A stretch of 64,000 nucleotides of DNA from Symmetrospora coprosmae (Eukaryota > Basidiomycota > Cystobasidiomycetes > Symmetrosporaceae), in NCBI GenBank assembly GCA_008802785.1, contig VUYT01000001.1:124001-188000 (forward strand). The letters run 5' to 3'. Under the pieces are notes generated by a model that ran no database searches, had not been told where the DNA came from, and saw only the letters and a program-made list of their open reading frames with translations. The stretch's first letter is position 1, and each line of letters starts with the position of its first letter. The position numbers were made by a program, and so were the translations under genes. Positions 43,343 through 55,959 of the stretch are shown one piece after another.

Positions 43343-46300
43343 ATGCAGAACTTGGCACAGGCCCTGCAGCAGTCGCTCTCGCCCAACCCGGCGGAGCGGC
43401 GGCAGGCAGAGCGAGACTTGGACGCTCGCAAGCAGCAGCCGGGCTTCCCACAGTTCGTGCTCGAGCTGGCGCAGAGCGGCGATGCCCCTCTGCCGGTTCG
43501 TCAGGCCGCTGCACTCCTCTTCAAGAACTACATTCGCGCTGGATGGCCTGTCGTGCGTGCCCTGATCTCGCCGTTGTCGAACGCAGGCAGGCGTGCCGTT
43601 CAGGCACCGAGGCAGCTGACAGGAGCGAGCGTCCCGGGCTACGGGCGCATTCACGCAGGACGATGAGAACCCTGCAGCGTTTCCAGTGCCGGAAAGCGAC
43701 AGGACGGCCCTCAAGAGCGGTATCGTCCCCGTCATGATCCAGCTCTCGAGCCTGCCCAACCTCCAGGTCCAGGTCGGAGAGGCGATTGCCGTCATGGCAG
43801 AGCACGACTTCCCCTTGGAGTGGCCCAATCTGGTCAATGTGAGTGGCTGAACGACGCCCTTGGCCCTCGTCCCTCTAGCTTACCTACAAGGTGCTCCTTT
43901 CGCCTCTCTAGCAACTGGTCGCGTCGTTCTCGCAGGATGACTTCATTGTCAATAACGGCGTGCTCCAGACGGCACACGCGATATTCAGGCGGTGAGCACC
44001 GGCAAATACAGATACACAAGCTGAATTCGATACTCTGGCTATACAGACGCTGACGTAGCTGGATTTATCCAACGTGCGCCTCGCAGGTGGCGCTCTCAGT
44101 TCCGGTCCGACGCCCTCTTCACCGAAATCAAATACGTCCTCGAGGTCTTCTGCGAGCCTTTCATGGCGCTCTTCAAGCGGACAGACGAGCTGCTGTCGCA
44201 ATCAGCCGCGCTCCCGTCCCCGCAAGACCCCAAGACGCTCTCCCGGACGCTCCTGCTGCTCCTGCAGATCTTCTACGACCTCAACTCGCAGGACCTCCCG
44301 GAGTTCTTCGAGGACAACATCACGGCTTGTATGATACTGCTGCACAAGTATCTCACTTGGACAAGATCGGAACTGCAGAGCCAGGACGATGACGACGATG
44401 AGGAAGCTGAGGCGGGACCACTCGAGAAGATCCGCGCAAGCATCTGCGAGATCGCTCAGCTTTACACGCAGCAGTACCTTGACGCTTTCACGATGATGGA
44501 GAAGTTTGTCGAGACGACATGGACGCTGGTGACGGGCCTGGGCAAGTCAACGAAGTATGATATCGTGAGCCTGCTCTCGCCTCGCCGTCCAACATATGAT
44601 GCGCTGCTGATCCATCATTCATCATTGATGCAGCTCATCTCCAAAGCAATCAGCTTCCTCTCGGTCGCGGTGCGGATGCCGGGCAAAAAGGCCATGTTCG
44701 AAGGGCCTGGAATACTGGAATCCTTCTGCGAGAAGATCGTGCTACCAAATATGGTCCTGCGGAGTGAGTGCCGTCTAGACTCCACTACCACTACCAGGAA
44801 CGAGTCCTCCGAAGTAAGCTGACATTGCCGCTGAACAGCGTTCGAGGAGGAGATGTTCGAAGACGATCCGTTCGAGTATGTGCGACGAGACCTGCTTGAG
44901 ACGGCTGGCGGAGGTGAGATTCCCCTCATACAATCCGTTCTCAGCACGCCAAACTGATGCACGCGTGAGACAGAGAACGAGACACGTCGGCAGTCAGCAT
45001 CCGACTTTACGCGTGCCCTGATGGACCAGTTCGAATCGCGCGTTACCGAGATTGTCAGCCGATACATCCAGATGCATTTGCAGCAGTACTCATCCGATCC
45101 GGCCGCCAACTGGCAAGCAAAGGACACGGCTGTCTTCCTCTTGACATCCATCGCAGCGCGAGGCTCTACGGCGCAGCACGGCGTCACAAGTACGAACAGC
45201 TTGATAGACGTGGTCCAGTTCTTCTCGGACCACGTCGTCCAGGACCTTCAGCCTGACTCGGCGACAAAGGTCCACCCCATCATCGTGGCAGACGCCATCA
45301 AGTTCCTCTACACTTTCCGGTCACAGCTCACAAAGGAGCAGCTCGTCTCTGTCATACCGATGCTCGCACCGCACCTTCAGTCCGAGAGCTTTGTGATCCA
45401 CACGTACGCGGCAATGACGATCGAGCGCATCCTCAACATCCGGCAGGGCAACAACAACCCTACGTGAGTGGTCGCCCTTGCAGACCGGCACGCTGCTCAA
45501 TCACAGGCTTGACATCCCTCTTTTTCGTCATTTGACAGCTTCGCGCAAGCAGACATCCGTCCCTTTGCCGAGAGTCTGCTTGTCGCGCTTTTCACGACCA
45601 TTGAACGCGGCCAGACTCCAGAGGAGATCTCAAAGAACGACCACCTTATGCGATGTGCGTGCTGTGCTCAAGAGGCTGGCGCTCGGTCTTGATATTTGAT
45701 TTTAATGGCGGCTGACGTCGATGACGTGTCCGCATCTACCACGCGCGCCATTTAGGCGTGATGCGAGTCATCATCACCGCACGACAGGCCATGACGCCCA
45801 TCCACGCAACAGTTCTGCAGCACCTCACGAACATCATGGGCGAAATCTCCAGGAATCCAAGCAATCCCAAGTTCAATCACTACACTTTCGAGTCCATGTC
45901 AGCTCTTGTCCGCTTCGTGGTTGCTGGTACCCCTTCTACGCTGCCAGAGTTCGAGGCAGCTTTGTTCCCTCCGTTCCAGTACATCCTCGCACAGGACGTC
46001 TCGGGTTGGTGGCGAGCTGTGGGCCAGTCCTTGTGTCAACGCAGGGAGCGGCGCTGACCCAAACCCCTCCCTGGCGGCCGGCAGAATTCTCTCCTTTCGT
46101 CTTTCAGATCCTCTCGCAGCTGCTCGAGCTGCACACGGATGCACTGCCGGAAGCCTACCAGGCCCTGCTGCCTCCGATCCTTATGGCAAACTTGTGGATG
46201 CAGCGCGGTAATATCCCCGCCCTTGTCCGCTTGCTGCGGGCCTTCCTGGAGAAGGGCACGGACGTTGTCGTTGCCAACAACCAGCTGCCGGCTGTCCGGG

Positions 46301-47308
46301 ACATCATCCGCTTCCTGCTGCCGAGCAAGGCGAACGACCCATATGGGTGCGACCTCGTCGAGGCGCTCTTCCAATACGTGCCAGCGTGAGGAGGCGTCGC
46401 TGATTTGCAGGAGAGAGCGGACCAGGCAGACTGACGCTTGCATTATTTCTGCTGATCCCATTCTGCAGGGAACACCTGCAGCCGTACCTCAAGGACATCT
46501 TCGTCCTCCTCCTCACCCGGCTCACGCAAAGCAAGACTGAAAAATTCAGCCAGGCCTTCATCAAAGCCGTCATGCTGCCATTAGCGATGCAGAAGCCCGG
46601 GCTTGGGCCAGATGTCATCTACAGCAATGTTGAGGCTCTGCAGGCTGGGTGCGTTGCATGTCTCGCGGGAGGGTCCCTGTCCGGACTTTCATGCACACTG
46701 ACCTCCCGCTTTTCTGTTCGACCAAACCTGATCACTCGCGCGCAACAGCTTCTTCAGCAAGATGCTGGAGAAGATGCTTCCGGACATTCAGAAGATTCCG
46801 GCCAAGGATCGCAAGGTTGTTATGATTGGCCTGGCCGTGCTGCTCACGCAGAGCGAGAAGATGCTCACGCCGCCCGGCATCAATGCATGGTAAGTCTCGG
46901 ATCAGGGTCAACACAGCTGGGCGTTGCTAAGAGCTGAGGACAACTATTGCTCCCCTGCTTTCAACTCGGTCATCCAGGCCAGCCACTTTTGAGACCTTCT
47001 TGAAACTGCTTCTCCTGCCCCGCGCACTCTCGAAGAACGGGGCCGAGGCCGAGGAGGATGAGATCACGGTGGTGGACCTCGAGGAGTCTGGGTACCAAGC
47101 CTCGTTCTCCAAGCTGGGCGCGTCCGAGGCGGTCCGGCGCGACCCGCTCCCGGAGATCCAGGACGCGGGCACGTTCCTCGCGCGCGAGCTCGCGCAGTGC
47201 AGCCAGCGCCACCCGGGCCGCATCGGCCCGCTCGTCCAGGCCGTCCCGCAGGACCTCGCGCAGCACTTTATGGGCATCATGGGGAGGGAGAACGTCCAGC
47301 TGCAGTGA
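43343..47308 (+). CDS. CSE1: Exportin-2 (Cse1/CAS), exporter of importin-alpha
   Basis: Karyopherin-beta that returns importin-alpha to the cytoplasm with Ran-GTP. The N-terminal HEAT and Ran-binding region is seen in MQNLAQALQQSLSPNPAERR, PVRQAAALLFKNYIRAGWPV and LQVQVGEAIAVMAEHDFPLE followed by WPNLV. The Cse1-specific block is DLNSQDLPEFFEDNITACMI followed by LLHKYLTW. Further: YTQQYLDAFTMMEKFVETTW, FEEEMFEDDPFEYVRRDLLE, RRQSASDFTRALMDQFE, VHPIIVADAIKFLYTFRSQL, HTYAAMTIERIL, HEHHGRN-free HLTNIMGEISRNPSNPKFNH, QILSQLLELHTDALPEAYQA and ERENVQLQ-like end GIMGRENVQLQ. About ten short introns. Start 43343; stop 47306..47308. Length and order match the ~960-residue family. Confidence 0.93.
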
Positions 47309-47533
47309 CGCGCGCCGCAAGAAATATGTCGAGAGCGTGTTGCGATCTGATCTGCCTACGATGGAGTGCAATCCAGAGCGGAGCGTGAAGGGAAACAATG
47401 ACGTCTCGCTCGTGTATCTGTCGAACTGGCGAAGGGGCTACAAGTATCTTTGTGATGAGGCCAGCTGATAGGGCGTGGATGAGAGGGAGACAGCTACATG
47501 GATAGAGTCCAAGGTGGCAAGTAGGTGCGATAG

Positions 47534-48729
47534 CTAGACCAGCGAAGCATACGGAGTGTTCCCTCGATCGAGACGAGAGAGGTACCGCATGCGCTGCTGT
47601 CGCTCCTCCTCTCGGCGTGCACTCTCCTCCGAGTCAGTGCCTTTTGCCACGCTCTCCGCTTCGTCCTCGCTCGAGTCCTCGCCAAGGTCCGACCAGGCGG
47701 AGTCAATCTCTCCGCTCGCAGTCCTGTCGCTTGCTGGCTGGATTTCCCGGGCGCGAGTAAAGCTGACTGCGGAAAAGGAGGGTGAGACGGGTAGGGATAT
47801 GATGCGCGGTGTGGCTGAAGTGGGCGAGGAGAAGCTGTCGTGGACGACGAGCGGGGATGAAGGGCGCGAGATGAGGACGCCAGTCGTGTCTGTTCCCGCA
47901 TCGGACTCTGCTTTGCCAGTCGTATGGGTCACGGCGTGCTGAGATCCGGATCCGGATCCGTCGCGGCCGAGAGAGTCGGACAAGGGGCTGGTGACGCGGC
48001 TCGGGCGGGTGTCTGCCTGCATCGACGGTTTCTCGTGAATGCCTGTCGCACGATGACTTGGCGATGCGACTGCATCAAGGTTGGCGTCCCAGGGAGAAGG
48101 TACCGTCGTCCAGGGCGGTGAGAAGTAGGTCGGGTCAGACGCGCGGGACGATGGCCCAGCGTCGAAGAGATCGACGAGAGGAGGGGCAGCACTCTCATGG
48201 CCATGACCCAAGTACATGCGTTCCGTCATCTCGATGAGGTCGTTGGAGTCGTGGTGCGCCTGTTCTCAGCACCACCGGCGCGAGGTGGCGATGGAGAAGA
48301 AGTCAGCAGGGCCGTGCGGGGAAAATGGAAGGATGCGGACCATTCCAGGACTTGGGGGTCACACGCACGGTTGAGCGCGAGGCGAAATCACTTGTCCTCC
48401 TTCTGCGCCTGAGCGTGCCCTCGTTCCCTTCGGACTCAGCGCTCCGCGCGACTGCCGAGGCGATGGCCCGCTGCTCCCGGTCGACCTGCGTCTGCCGTCT
48501 CTGGCTGTCCTGCTCAAACTCGTACAGACTGGCAGCTATTGCGGCCTCGAACTCGCGATCCTCCTCTCGCTGTCGCCGCCGCTCGTCCAGCGCGTGGTTG
48601 ACGGCTATGCACACTCCGGCGACAACGACACCGGCCTGCGATGGGGGAAGATCAGCATACTGGTGAAAGGATATCCACAAGTCATCGCCTCGCACCACTC
48701 ACGCCGACGATAGCAGCTAGGTGCGGCAT
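47534..48729 (-). CDS. Unknown protein with N-terminal membrane anchor and Ser/acidic tail, 3 exons
   Basis: Exon 1 is short (MPHLAAIVG from the ATG at 48729) and joins to AGVVVAGVCIAVNHALDERR, giving a single N-terminal membrane segment followed by a charged helix (QREEDREFEAAIAASLYEFE, QDSQRRQTQVDREQRAIA). The next exon contains HHDSNDLIEMTERMYLGHGH, then ~220 Ser/Thr/Pro-rich residues. The C-terminus is acidic and helical: DLGEDSSEDEAESVAK, RREEERQQRMRYLSRLDRG, stop 47534. The layout suggests a tail facing the cytosol from an ER or outer mitochondrial membrane. I do not recognise the family. Divergent from YVC1. Confidence 0.6.
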
Positions 48730-48839
48730 GCTGTGCCTGCCTTTTGATATGGACCGAGGGAGGGAAGGGAGAGGGAGGGCGATGAGGGTCTGTCTCTCAC
48801 TGTGTCACTGTACGCGTCCAGTTTGCCACTTTCTGCGTG

Positions 48840-48840
<1 letters not shown>

Positions 48841-48878
<38 letters not shown>
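48841..48878. repeat. (GCGT)n microsatellite, about 9 units
   Basis: Perfect GCGT/GTGC tetranucleotide run directly visible in the sequence. Alternating purine-pyrimidine DNA of this type can adopt Z-form. Confidence 0.9.
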
Positions 48879-49060
48879 ATGATGGATGGATACAGTACAG
48901 TATGCTCTGCTTGTCTACATGAACACGCTCCTGGCTGTGGTGCGGTGTGATACCCGAGTAGATAGACTCGGACAGACGTCACAGGGGCAGAGAAAGGTGG
49001 AGAGGAGAGGAATCCACCCATCAACGGGTCTGCTCTGCTCCAACCAGCTCGCACAGGGGC

Positions 49061-49125
49061 ATAGCATAGCATAGCATAGCATAGCATAGCATAGCATAGC
49101 ATAGCATAGCACAGCACAGCACAGC
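49061..49125. repeat. (ATAGC)10 followed by (ACAGC)3 in the YVC1 5' leader
   Basis: Ten perfect ATAGC units (49061..49110) followed by three ACAGC units (49111..49125), ending about 45 bp before the YVC1 start codon and so probably transcribed. Confidence 0.9.
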
Positions 49126-49169
49126 AGGGACACCCACCACAGCAGCCTCTGCATCAGGGAAGGAGCATC

Positions 49170-52118
49170 ATGGTCGCCAGGGAGCAGACGCCCCTGCTCA
49201 GGCCCCGCAGAGACAGCAGCGACACCAACGACAGCGACAGCAATGCCGACGAGGACGGACAGCGCAACAGGCCCGTAGCATGCAGGGAGGTGCCCCCTCA
49301 GATATGCAGCAAGATTGTGTCCCGCATAAAAGCAATGGTCCTCCGCCTGCTGCCCCTCGAGGTAGAGTCCGAAGACATCACCTCTGCCACGGGGAGCATC
49401 CTGAACAGAGACGTCGTCAAGGCCTTCCACACGGCGGGAGGAGACTACAGCGACGCCGTCCCGTACTGCTTGCTCGTCGCACGCATGTCGTTCCACAAGG
49501 ACGCTTACCGCAACCCCTCCGACTTTGACGAGCACATGAATCACAAGCTCGCCTGCGAGGTCATTGCAAGGCGCGTCGTCGCGGGCCACTTTGACGCCCA
49601 GAGGCAGCACGTCGTCCTCAGCACACGCTATACCCACATTGAGAGCGACGGGGACGTCTCGCTGCCCCTGAGCGCCATCGAGCTCGCCTCCGACCAGCAC
49701 TGTCCCATCTTCCTCTCGAGCGCAGAGTCGCAAAAGACGGTGTTTGCTCTTTGGAAAGGTCACGTCAGTAAATGCAGCAGACTGTTGTCTCAGTCAACCT
49801 ATATTGCAGCCTGCTGAGGATCATCCTGTGCCCTCTGCCTCATCCCCGACTGTTCCACAGCTCGTCCAGGGGCGCGACTCCCGAGGGTGTGCTCGAAAGT
49901 CTGCATTCCCATGCTCCCTCCCTCGGCATGCTGATGCGCTTCATCCGTTCTCCTCCCATCCCACAGGCACGTCGTGTACGAGCTCTGGAAGAGGAAGAAA
50001 GGTCTCGACCCTTCGCGACTGGCGGTACCCAGGTATCAGAACATCCTCCGAGTTGTGCTCTGGATCGTCTTTCTCGTCAACTACACCCTGGCCATCCAGA
50101 CGCCTGACCGCGAGTTCGGCGTCGAGGGTGCGTCGATCCTGATCCTGATCCTGATCCGGACGCCATACCTGCTACCACCACTGACGCCTGCTCGAGAGAC
50201 GGTCAGACTACATCTTCTACATACAGGTCATGGGCTACACGCTCGAAGAAATTGTGCGATTCACAAAGATCCGCTCCATTGCCGCCCTCACGTTCTGGAC
50301 CTGCGTCAGCCTCCTCATCTATTCGATCGCATTCGTGGCACTCGGCTACCGCATCGCTGACCTGGCGACCCACAAGGAGAAGGCGGCGCTGCACTACAGG
50401 CTGCTGTCATTCCAGATCCTCTCGTGGGCGGGTTTCCCCTGGCATGTCTCCCTCTGCTTCTGCCGGGTACTGACTGCCGGCTTTCATCTGGTCTTGCGCT
50501 GCGACAGATGCGCTGCGCCCCTCGTGTGGGCAAAGCTTCTGACGGTTTTCGACCTGTTCAGCTTCTTTGGGAGCATGCAGATCGTCGTCGGCCGCATGAT
50601 GAAGGAGTCCGTCGTGTACGTAGCCCTTCCTCGTGCATCTTCCGCCTGCGCACACACGCTAAAGTCCCCTCTGCGCAATGAACGGAAAGCTTCTTTACCC
50701 TCCTCGCCATCTTGAGCATGGGCTTCCTCCAGGCACTCACGGGCCTCGACGTCGCCGACAATTCGCACGATGCAACCTCGCAGATCATCCACTCGCTCCT
50801 CCAGGGACTGCTCGGCAGCCCGGACTTTGACAGCTACATGACCAAGGACAAGTCGTACCCGTTTGGAATGGTGCTGTACTATGTGCGTCTCTGCCGCTCA
50901 CTCGTTACAAGCTCAGCGTGCTGGGGCGATGGCTGATTCTGGAGATCCGTGGTGGCAGGCCTGGACCGTCCTCACTATCATTATCCTCCTCAACATCCTC
51001 ATTGCCTTGGTGCGGTCCCAGTACACGATGTACGGCCTCCCTCACCAAGCTGAAAAAGTACCTGTTTCCCTCAGTTCAACTCGGCTTACGAGACCGTCTC
51101 GGAGGATGCCATTGCGCAGTACATGGTGAGCGCAGGGATCTGGCATTAACTCCAGGACGTCGAGCTAACTGACGGATTGCCCAATCCACGTGCACAGGCC
51201 TTCTTCTCGCAGAGTAAGCTTAGCTGGGGACATTCTCGTCTCGTCTCGCCTCGTCTCTCGGCACCGCGCGCTGAGTGACGGAGTGCTTCTCGGGGCACAG
51301 AAACCATCGCCGGAGTCAGGGCGCCGGACCAGTTCGTCTACGTTGCCCCGTTCAACTTGCTCGAGCGTGAGTTCGCCGTGCAGCAGCTCCCAATTCATTC
51401 AATCGTCAAACTGACGGCCTGGTGCTCTATCTGCCACGTCATCCATGCATCCATTGAAGTCTTCCGTGAGCACCCGCTCTTCAGACCGGCTTGCCGTGCT
51501 TGTTTGCTGACCGTCTTCTTCCTACGGCTCGGATTCCTTCAGTGCTCCGTGAGTTAGCTCCTTCTTTTCAAGCACCACTCGGCATCTGACGATAAGCTCG
51601 AGTCACTGACATCCGCGCTGCCTTGTCCTGCAGCCCTCGAGCTTTGCGTCTCTGTCGAGGTATACACAAAGATTAACAACGTCATCATGAGTGTGCTGTT
51701 CTTTCCCATTCTGTGCGTCTCCCGCTCGCTTTCTTTCTCGGAGCGAAAGTCACGACGCACCGAGACTGATTCATGCGCCTTTGGCAGATGCATCATTGCC
51801 ATCTTTGAAGCCCACTGGGAAAAAGGCACGTACAAGCGCGGACGCGAGCCTACGCTGGACGAGGACGGTATCGACTACTCGTTCGACGAGGACCCAGACA
51901 TGGCGAGCATCTCTGGGCTGTCGCGATCCGAGGCGCGCAGCGGGGGCGAGATTGCCAAAGTCAAGTTTGACGAGCTCGTCAAGGTCTTCCCGGACCTGCA
52001 GGCGAGCACGACGAGCCAGATCCTTGCCGAGGTCAAGAAGCTCAGGAAGGAGCTCGAGGACGTAAAGAGGGAGGTCAGGGAGAGCAGCGCGCAGCCGGTC
52101 AAGAAGGAAGAGGACTGA
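49170..52118 (+). CDS. YVC1: Vacuolar TRP-type cation channel Yvc1/TrpY1
   Basis: Ca2+-permeable channel of the vacuole membrane. The N-terminal cytosolic domain shows PPQICSKIVSRIKAMVLRLL, PLEVESEDITSATGSILNRD, VPYCLLVARMSFHKDAYRN and NHKLACEVIARRVV. Membrane segments: QNILRVVLWIVFLVNYTLAI, YIFYIQVMGYTLEEIVRFTK, LTFWTCVSLLIYSIAFVALG, FDLFSFFGSMQIVVGRMMKE, FFTLLAILSMGFLQALTGLD, and in the pore region HSLLQGLLGSPDFDSY and PFGMVLYY; then WTVLTIIILLNILIALV and FNSAYETVSEDAIAQYM. The tail ends in an acidic coiled coil (PDMASISGLSRSEAR, LAEVKKLRKELEDVKREVRE). About ten introns. Start ATG 49170 (MVAREQTPLLRPRRDSSDTN); stop 52116..52118. PLLRPRR near the start resembles vacuolar sorting dileucine signals. 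Confidence 0.92.
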
Positions 52119-52411
52119 GCGTCGAGATCAACTGCACACCAAGCAGGACCTTGAATTACAGTCGATAAGTGCTAAAGACGCGAAAGTGGGCAGATACACG
52201 CGCGAACTTTGAGTCTGGAGCGTTCATGATTGTAGAGCAGATACACGGATGCGCCGCCAATCGCGGTGACAGGGGCAAGCAGCTTTCTACCATGCGGTAC
52301 GTGAGACAACAACAAGAAAGTCCTGAGGCGCAGAAATGCGCCGACTAGGCGCACTACGAAGCCTGAGCTTCTACTGCTGTGGGTATGCTCCTCGTGCTGG
52401 TTAGCCGCACA
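52119..52411. other. Intergenic, convergent ends of YVC1 and the DUF1624-like gene
   Basis: About 290 bp. No supported feature. Confidence 0.5.
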
Positions 52412-54586
52412 TCAGAAGAATCGCCAGAGCTATCAGCGGAGCGAGGCGAACCGGGCTAGCGTCAGCAGTGCCACATTGCAGTCGTTGCAAGGTAGGGTGG
52501 TCAGGAAGACGCACCGAGTCCGGCGAGCTTCGGGCTTCTTTGAAAGCCAGGAATCCCTTTGACACGAACCAGACAATGAAGAGTGTGCCGAAGTAGCACG
52601 TCAGGGCGGGACCGCGGTCGAGCCTGGACGGCAGTCCGAAGAACGTGAGAGCAAAGCCCGATACGAAGCGGAAAACAAGGAGCTGCAGAAGGAATTCAGT
52701 CAGATTCGTCCCGTGTAGGAGGGACAACCTCTATGCTCCGCTCACCTGGCCAGCGTAGAAGAAGATGGGTGTCCGGCCGAATCGCAGCAGCGGCAGCCGC
52801 TCCTTCCATTCGGTCTTGATGCACAGACACACGGAGAAGAGACAGCCCACAACGCCGAGCGAAAGACTCGAGTACGCCAGATCGGGTGGGAATTTGACGG
52901 TGTACAGAAAGGCCTGCCATGATTCGAGGTATGGGTTGCTTGGGTGCCGCGGGTGTGCGGGCAAGAGCGAGGCAGATAGGTTGCCAAACTTGAGGATGCG
53001 CGTCAGAACGAAGAACGTTAGAAGGAGGAGGGACGCCGAGAGGTTGATGAGGGAGAGGCTGGTTGTTGAGCGGTGCCGCCGGGTCAGGAAGCGCGCATAG
53101 ACAATGCCTCTGCGACGTTCAAGTCACGCGTCAGTAGCAAGACTCGCTAGCCACAGGATTAATCAAATAGACTTACAGAAGGCCGAATGGTAGCCAGCTG
53201 TCACCGGGAGGTGAGGGGGCCGGGAAACGGTTATCGACAGCACCTTTGCTCGTTGACCGACAACCAGACTCACTTCAGCGGCGTGTACTGGCTCATAATC
53301 TTCCCGTACGCCCTCCACATGTCGGCGATCGACGTCGGCATGGGCATGACCCAAAACCAGAACCAGCCGCTCCTGTCGCCAGGTTGTGTGCCCTGTCGCG
53401 GGACGGCAAGCATGTTCATTGCCAGCAGAGCTGCAGCGGCGAGCAGAGCGAGGGCGTTCCCGAAGTGATGCGCCATCACCTCTGCCTTCTCAGCTGCTTC
53501 GTCTCGTGCTTGTTCGAGCTCGGCATCGTATGTGCGCGCCTCGTCGATGAACGGATCGCTTTCGCTGATACCGCTGATATCGGCTCCTTCGCTCTTGCGA
53601 TTCCGCTCAAGTGACACTCTTCTTCGTTGGATGAAATAGCGTTCCAATGTGTGCAGTCCGACAACGCACATCCCAAGCAGGATGAGGTTGAGCCCATACG
53701 TCCATAGGATCAGATTCTCGATCAGATTTGGACCGTCTTCCCGGATGGCAAAGTCGTAAGACAGCGCGAGTTGAATGAGCTGTTTGGACGAAGATAACGG
53801 TAGCCAATGCCAGTCAAGAAGTTGCATGGGCACATTACGTGGCGCTGCAGACGGACACGCACCATGAGGCTCGCGCCGCGGACAGCGAAGTGGCGCAGCA
53901 GGTCAAAGCGACTCCAGCCTAGTTGCAAACGTGACTGCTGGAAGAGGACGACACCAGCTCCAGCCAGAAAGAAGAGCCCTGGAGCCGCCGGATTCTTCGG
54001 ACGATGATGTCAGCAAATGCAGGTGGACTCGCGCGGCGTGCCAGGACACGGGAGCAAGGCGCCTCACTGCCAAAAGTCTCAATGCATACAAGGGCGATTC
54101 TGTCCACCTGTCCTGCTTGCTATACCAGTTCTCGTCGCTCTCCTGTTCGCTGCGCAGGAACAGCTGGATGCTCTCGAGGGCCAGCAGCGCGAGGAGAGCG
54201 CCTCGGAGCAGGTCGAGGCTGAGCAGCGTCTGCCTGCGGAAGCTCTTTGAATCCTCGTCGGGCATATCGAGGCCGATGGGCGCTGCAGAGAGGTCGAGCT
54301 CCTGCAGGGCCGCGCTCGTCGGGACCACGTCATACTGCGAGGTGATGAGCTGCGTCAGGAGGTCCGGTCGGTCGTGCGCGGCCGGAACGAGCGTGATGGG
54401 TGTCCGCGCAGACGAGGCCCGCGATGCACGCCGTATCCGGTGCTGCAGCTGCTGCCAGGGTGTATGGAGCTGATGCGGTGACGATGAATCGACAACCTCG
54501 CCGCCGCCGCCGCTGCCGCTGCCTGACGCTGCCGGGGACGCCTCGGGGTGCCCAACATCCTCTATCGCTCCGTACCGAGAAGGCAT
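52412..54586 (-). CDS. Multi-pass membrane protein, DUF1624/HGSNAT-like
   Basis: About 600 residues with roughly ten hydrophobic segments. After a ~120-residue cytosolic N-terminus (start 54586, MPSRYGAIEDVGHPEASPAA) comes RRQTLLSLDLLRGALLALLA followed by LES, which matches the SLDxLRG signature at the first helix of DUF1624 (heparan-alpha-glucosaminide N-acetyltransferase-like) proteins. Further segments: LIENLILWTYGLNLILLGMC, GNALALLAAAALLAMNMLAV, LINLSASLLLLTFFVLTRIL, LAYSSLSLGVVGCLFSVCLC, GRTPIFFYAGQ, FRFVSGFALTFFGLPSR, and CYFGTLFIVWFVSKGFLAFK. A short last exon (LWRFF) gives the stop at 52412. About seven introns; those between 53740 and 53960 are the least certain. The family assignment rests on the SLDLLRG motif and topology. 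The catalytic His expected in the transferase is not assigned. Confidence 0.7.
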
Positions 54587-55005
54587 GTCGACGCGCGCAG
54601 GGCGAATGCCGTGGTGACGTGGATCAGTATCAGCCTGCTAGTTGTGCTGTTGCCGTGTTGCACGGTGGTCAGGCCACGGAGCACGTGCCGTACTCGGGCG
54701 TGGGCGCTGGACAAAGGCATGGGGACGGCGAGACAGGAAGCAGAGGCACTTGCACAACGCAACGATCGTAGTCAGGGCCCGTGTAATGTGCATACGTTCA
54801 ATTAGAGGAAAAGACAGGACTGCCAACTGCTGCCCCTTCATGCGAGGATGAGGGGAGAGCTTCAACCGCATACACAGAGGCGCACTGACCGACGAGAGGC
54901 AGGCATAGAAAGAGTCTGAATGGGAGATGAGATGCTATGTACTCGAGTGTGAGAGGTGCTGCTCTCCGGGTGGTGGCGTTCTCAAAGAACGCTAGTCGGC
55001 AGCGC
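54587..55005. other. Intergenic upstream of the DUF1624-like gene
   Basis: About 420 bp. No supported feature. Confidence 0.5.
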
Positions 55006-55959
55006 TTAGGCGAAGTAAGCGACGGCAGCGGCGAGACCGAAGACACCGGCAACATTGGCCATGTACGAGGCCGATGCGGCACCGGTCGGGGCAGCCGTGG
55101 TCGACACACCAGCCGAGGTGTTCGACTGGTTGGCGCCCGAGGCATTCGAGGAGGTCCTGGCAGCCGACGTCGAAGTCGGGGCAGTGGTGGGGTTGGAATT
55201 GGTGCCGGTGATGGTCGACGAGCCAGAGGTCGTCACGGAGACGGTCGACCTTGTAGAGAGCGAGTTGGACGCGCCAGAGGTCGAGGCACCGCCAGGGGTG
55301 GAAGAGCCAGTGCCGCTGACAGACTGTCCAATGCAGCTCGTGTCGGTACCAGCCTGGATGGGGAGCTCGGACGAGTAGTTGATGGCTCCGGTCGAATCAC
55401 GGATGGCAAGGGTGATGGACTGGCCAGCGGCTGCAGAGGAGCATTAAACAACAAGGATCAGCAAGTGCTCATATGCACAGGCAGATGTTAGTATCGCGCG
55501 CGCCGACTCACCGAGGTTGACAATCCAGGTGAACGAGTTGCCCTCCTGAGCAGGGAACTGCTCAATAGCAGCAGCGCTGGGCTGCGAAGGCGGCAGGACG
55601 CTGATGTAGTACGGCGCCTGTCCACCAGAGAAGGAGAGAAGGGCGGGCTGGCAGACGACAAGCGAAGCAGGCGACCTGTGCGCGATGACAAGACAGAGCA
55701 GCAGAACGTCAGCACAATGCTCACGTCATGCATCATGGGAAGGCAGATGCGTTTGTTGTTTGAGGAATGCTGGGGGCTAGGTGGCCGGCGCAGGCGGACT
55801 CACTGGATGATCTGGAGATCATCGGACGGGGCGCGTCAGCGACTGAACGAGAGCAGGACAACAACAATGGGTGCGAGCGGCACTCACGGGTGCAGAGCTC
55901 TGACCGAGAACGGCAGTGAACGCAGAAGCGACGGCAAGGGTGGTAGCGACGGTCTTCAT
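55006..55959 (-). CDS. Ser/Thr-rich GPI-anchored-type cell-surface protein
   Basis: Start ATG 55959 with signal peptide MKTVATTLAVASAFTAVLGQ. After two short exons the conserved basidiomycete extracellular module follows: LVVCQPALLSFSGGQAPYYI, SVLPPSQPSAAAIEQFPAQE, GNSFTWIVNL, AGQSITLAIRDSTGAINYSS, with two Cys (VCQPA and TSCIGQS). Then ~100 Ser/Thr/Gly-rich residues. The C-terminus NQSNTSAGVSTTAAPTGAAS, then a hydrophobic tail (VAGVFGLAAAVAYFA), is a typical GPI attachment signal. Stop 55006. The module resembles the Ser-Thr-rich GPI-anchored (Kre9/Knh1-related) family. Highly expressed wall proteins of this family are common in basidiomycete yeasts. Confidence 0.85.

Larger units (their letters stand above)
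48730..49169. promoter_or_regulatory. Divergent promoter region of the anchored protein and YVC1, with two microsatellites
   Basis: About 440 bp between divergent starts, rich in simple repeats (annotated separately). It should carry both promoters. Confidence 0.55.

Noticed and set aside
48841-49125. CRISPR-like regular repeats
   Set aside because: Pure tandem microsatellites with no spacers, in a eukaryotic genome.
48915-49763. 282-codon minus-strand frame over YVC1 and its repeat
   Set aside because: Antisense of YVC1 exon 1, and part of it simply translates the ATAGC repeat.
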